A stretch of DNA of 64,000 bases from Diphasiastrum complanatum (Eukaryota; Streptophyta; Lycopodiopsida; Lycopodiales; Lycopodiaceae). Shown here in pieces: positions 61,039 to 64,000 of the stretch. Both the position numbers and the translations under genes were made by a program. A model generated the notes under the pieces. The model did no database searches. It saw only the letters and a list, made by a program, of their open reading frames with translations, and had not been told where the DNA came from. Location: contig CM055095.1 of assembly GCA_029204225.1 (NCBI GenBank), forward strand, positions 49,732,841 to 49,796,840. The letters are read 5' to 3'. How positions within the stretch are numbered: the first letter of the stretch is position 1; each line of letters begins with the position of its first letter.

Positions 61039-63009
61039 ATGGTTGCATCTACACCAACTTCAAGTCAAGACACATGGTGGATAGATAGTGGGGCTAGTTC
61101 CCACATGTCTTTTAACAAGCATTATTTTTCTACTCTTCTATGTTGTAATGACTCTAAGAAGTCAATATACACTGCTAGTGATCAAGCATGCAAGATAGAT
61201 GGCATAGGGTCTATACCTCTTTGCTTAGGCGCATCTAAAAGGATAGATCTAGATAATGTTTTGTATGTTCCTACCATTTCAAGAAACTTGCTTAGTGTAG
61301 GACAATTAATGGACAATGGACTAGATGTACATTTCAAGAATGGAGTTTGTTCCATCTTGAAAAATGATAAGTGCATAGCTAGTGGCATTAAGAAAGCTAG
61401 ACTTTTCAAGTTGGATGCTAATGTTGCAAGTGAAAGTGTGAACTTGGCTAGGGAGGAGCTAACTCAAGGGGAGCTTTGGCATAAGAGATTAGGCCATCCC
61501 AATCTTCAATCTATGGAGTCAATGGCAAGCAAGAAACTAGCTCTCGGCCTACCAAGAGCTTTCAAGAAGTGTGGAAAGATGTGTGAGGCATGTGGCCTTG
61601 CAAAGTCACACAAGTCTTCTTACAAGAGATCTTCATCAAGATCTCTCTCTCCCTTGGATCTCATACATTCTGATGTACATTTTTTTTCACATGCAAGTAA
61701 TGGAGGTGCCTTGATGTATGTAACTTTTATAGATGATTGTACTAGATTCACATGGATTGAGTTACTATCAAAGAAAAGTCTTGTTTATGAAGCTTTCATT
61801 AAGTTCAATTCTCTAGTAGAAAAAAAACTTAGTACTTCTATCAAAGCACTAAGATGTGATAATGGAGGAGAGTACGCCTCCAATAAAATGAAAGACTTTT
61901 GTGAGATCAATGGTATTAAGTTACAATACACTTGTTCCTACACCCCTCAACAAAATGGGGTGGCCGAGAGGAGAAATAGGAGTCTATGTGAGTGTGCAAA
62001 GTCTTTGAGACTTGATGCATCACTTCCCATCTCATTTTGGGGAGAAGCCATAACATGTGCTAATTATTTGTGTAATAGAGTTCCTAGTAGTGCTATAGAT
62101 GGGATCTCACCTTATCAAGCCTTGTTTGATAAGAAACCCAATGTAAAAGATTTTCAGATTTTTGGATGTATTTGTGATGTACACATTCCTTTGGAGACTA
62201 GAAGGAAAGAGGATGCTACCTCCTTCAAAGGAATCTTTGTTGGCTATGGAGAAAATAGCAAGGGATATAGGATATATGATCCTACATCCAAGAAAGTAAA
62301 GGTAAGCAAGGATGTACTTTTTGATGAGTCACAATTTGCTAAGAGCTTATCAAATGGATCGAGCCCATTGTGCATTGAAGATCTTGACAAATCCGAGGAG
62401 GATCTTGACAAACCCGAGGAGGATCATGACAAACCCGAGGATGGAGATTTGGATCCGAGTCAAAAGGGGCCGAGAAGATCATCAAGGAGTAAGGCCGAGC
62501 CCTCAAGGCTCACCTATGTGGACAAGGGAAAGCAAAAGGAAGACTCTACACCTTCTAACTCTTACTCCTTTTTAGCTACATTGCTTAAAGAACCATCATC
62601 TTTTGAAGAAACATATAAATCTAAAGTTTGGAGAGATGCAATGCAAGTAGAGTATGATGCATTAGAAGAGAATCATACTTGGAATCTTGTAAATCTTCCA
62701 AGAGGAAAGAAATCACTTGCATGTAAGTGGATTTATAGAATTAAGTACAATCAAGATGGATCTATTAGTAAGTACAAAGCTAGGCTTGTTGCTAAGGGAT
62801 TTCTTTAAATAAAAGGATTGGATTATGAAGAAACATTTGCACCTATAGCTAAGCTTGTAACTATTAGATTAATCATTTGCATCACTACTTTGTTCAAATG
62901 GGATCTCTACCAAATGGATGTGACAAATGCCTTCTTGAATGGCTTCTTAGAAGAGGAAATCTACATGATGCAACCCGAGGGCTTCATCAAGGTTGGTGAG
63001 GATGATAAA
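61039..63009 (+). pseudogene. C3 protease, integrase and truncated reverse transcriptase
   Basis: A 589-codon open frame (61039-62808) is the best preserved pol in the window. Protease: WWIDSGASSHMSF (~61078). Integrase: LWHKRLGHPN and CEACGLAKSH (zinc), catalytic acids in LIHSDVHF, RCDNGGEY and NGVAERRNR, then KEDATSFKGIFVGYGEN. A short repeat DL/HDK(S/P)EE is present near 62385-62440. RT begins WRDAMQVEYDALEENHTW. TAA at 62806-62808 replaces a Gln codon. The frame continues (DYEETFAPIAKL, MDVTNAFLNGFLEEEIYM) and stops abruptly at 63009, so the catalytic YVDD and RNase H are missing. Confidence 0.93.
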
Positions 63010-64000
63010 TCTCTCAGAGTCCAATTCAGAATACATCAGATTTGATCCAAATTTTGACAGTGACTTGATCTGGAAAATCAAAAACTAAAAATAGGACTGG
63101 CGAAGGTTCTCTAGGCGAAGGTTGTCTCGGCAAAGGTTCAACAGAGCTATTTTGGGATAAAAACTCTCTGAACATTTTTTTGGCAATTTCTTGGGAAATA
63201 ACCTTCGTCGACTTCTCATCTGGAAGATCTGACACAGATAAAACTATGAAACACCAGACGAAAGTTTCTGACACAAGAAAATACAGTTTTTCTGATCTGG
63301 CAAGGGTAAGAATCAAGATTTTTTGTGATCTGATCAAGATAAATCTTCGCCAAACTCAAAAATAGTATTTTTATATAAATAGAATGTTCTGAAGACTCGG
63401 CGAAGGTTTTGGCGAAGGATCAAGAGTAATACTAGTAATTTTGCAAAAAAGTGACTTTTTTTGACAAAAATATGACAATATGACAACTGATCCTCTGAAA
63501 ATCTTTCTATTTTTGGTATTATTCTTCGTCGACCTGGCAATAGATAGATCTGAATCACATCTAGGCACAGTGAATTGGGCGCAAGTTCTTTTTCTGTATT
63601 CTTTTAGGATTTTGATAATTTTTGGTGTTTTTTGGTGGTTTTTTTGAAGGTTTCCTGAAAGAGGGTAAAAAGTTCTGGCCTCTGATGATGCTTTTTGTCT
63701 CTTTTTGACCAAATTTGACAGATTTGACCGATTTTTGTTATTTTCTCTGATATTCCAGATCCAAATGGATCTTAAGATTGGTGATCTGAATAGCTTTCCC
63801 TGTTTAATAATCAGATTAGATTTCAAACAAGCAAATCCACTCAAAATTTAGCAAAATCAATCTCAAACTAACCCTACAATGCAGTTTTAACACTATTCAT
63901 GCCACGACAAGATGCCTAATGCAAACTAACCATCAGCCAAACATGCTACAAACTGAAAAATTGGCGTAGCTCCCCGGCAATGGTGCCAAAATTGTCGTGG
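63001..64000 (-). mobile_element. B3: third copy of the B gypsy family, leader and start of LTR
   Basis: The minus-strand counterpart of B1 positions about 17490 down to 16400: leader with several CTTCGCC-type motifs, then a tRNA-Asp primer-binding site at 63970-63988 and the first bases of the LTR end (CCACGACAATTT) at the window edge. About 100 bp of leader near 63640 is missing relative to B1 and B2. No gag is present: the element is joined to C3 within the leader. Confidence 0.85.
63970..63988 (-). other. B3 primer-binding site (tRNA-Asp type)
   Basis: The minus strand reads TGGCACCATTGCCGGGGAG, close to the tRNA-Asp complement. Confidence 0.8.

Overview
The window is nuclear DNA of a land plant with a large, transposon-rich genome. 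The evidence is nested Ty1/copia and Ty3/gypsy LTR retrotransposons, small GT-AG introns, long dinucleotide microsatellites and one typical plant cell-wall gene (a GH17 beta-1,3-glucanase with an X8 domain). I cannot name the species. A gymnosperm or fern would fit the TE load, but this is a guess.

Layout. 1-11362: a nest of decayed copia elements. C1 is the end of a pol gene joined to an LTR that also serves C2. C6 is an antisense LTR-gag fragment inside C2. C4 is an LTR plus gag. 11363-30448: a gypsy-type element, D, with gag, three zinc knuckles, protease and a C-terminal region I do not recognise. D is split at 16204/29836 by a large inverted arrangement of a second gypsy family: B1 on +, B2 on -, with a fragment of a third gypsy pol (G2) between them. 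30470-31700: a copia LTR fragment and an antisense integrase fragment. 31700-44800: AT-rich, mostly featureless DNA carrying scattered remains of an old DNA transposon (copy A), split by a young non-autonomous copia element (N, 36479-41038). 45111-47553: the glucanase gene, the only ordinary host gene seen. 50070-58100: a second, better preserved copy (copy B) of the DNA transposon. 58115-58380: a 24-bp minisatellite. 58858-63009: copia element C3, joined at 63001-63009 to the leader of a third B-family gypsy (B3), which runs to the window end on the minus strand.

Most notable: copies A and B are related DNA elements in opposite orientation on either side of the glucanase gene. Copy B carries a transposase-like gene with introns (+), a convergent gene of unknown function (-), a Ulp1-type cysteine protease gene in four exons (+) and a further minus-strand gene. 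The second and third genes diverge from a promoter packed with ACACGTGT palindromes. Several copia LTRs here repeat the related CACACGTGTG palindrome. All copies seen carry stop codons or frameshifts, so they are relics; the glucanase gene looks intact. Element N has nearly identical LTRs although it lacks reverse transcriptase, which implies recent mobilisation by another element's enzymes.
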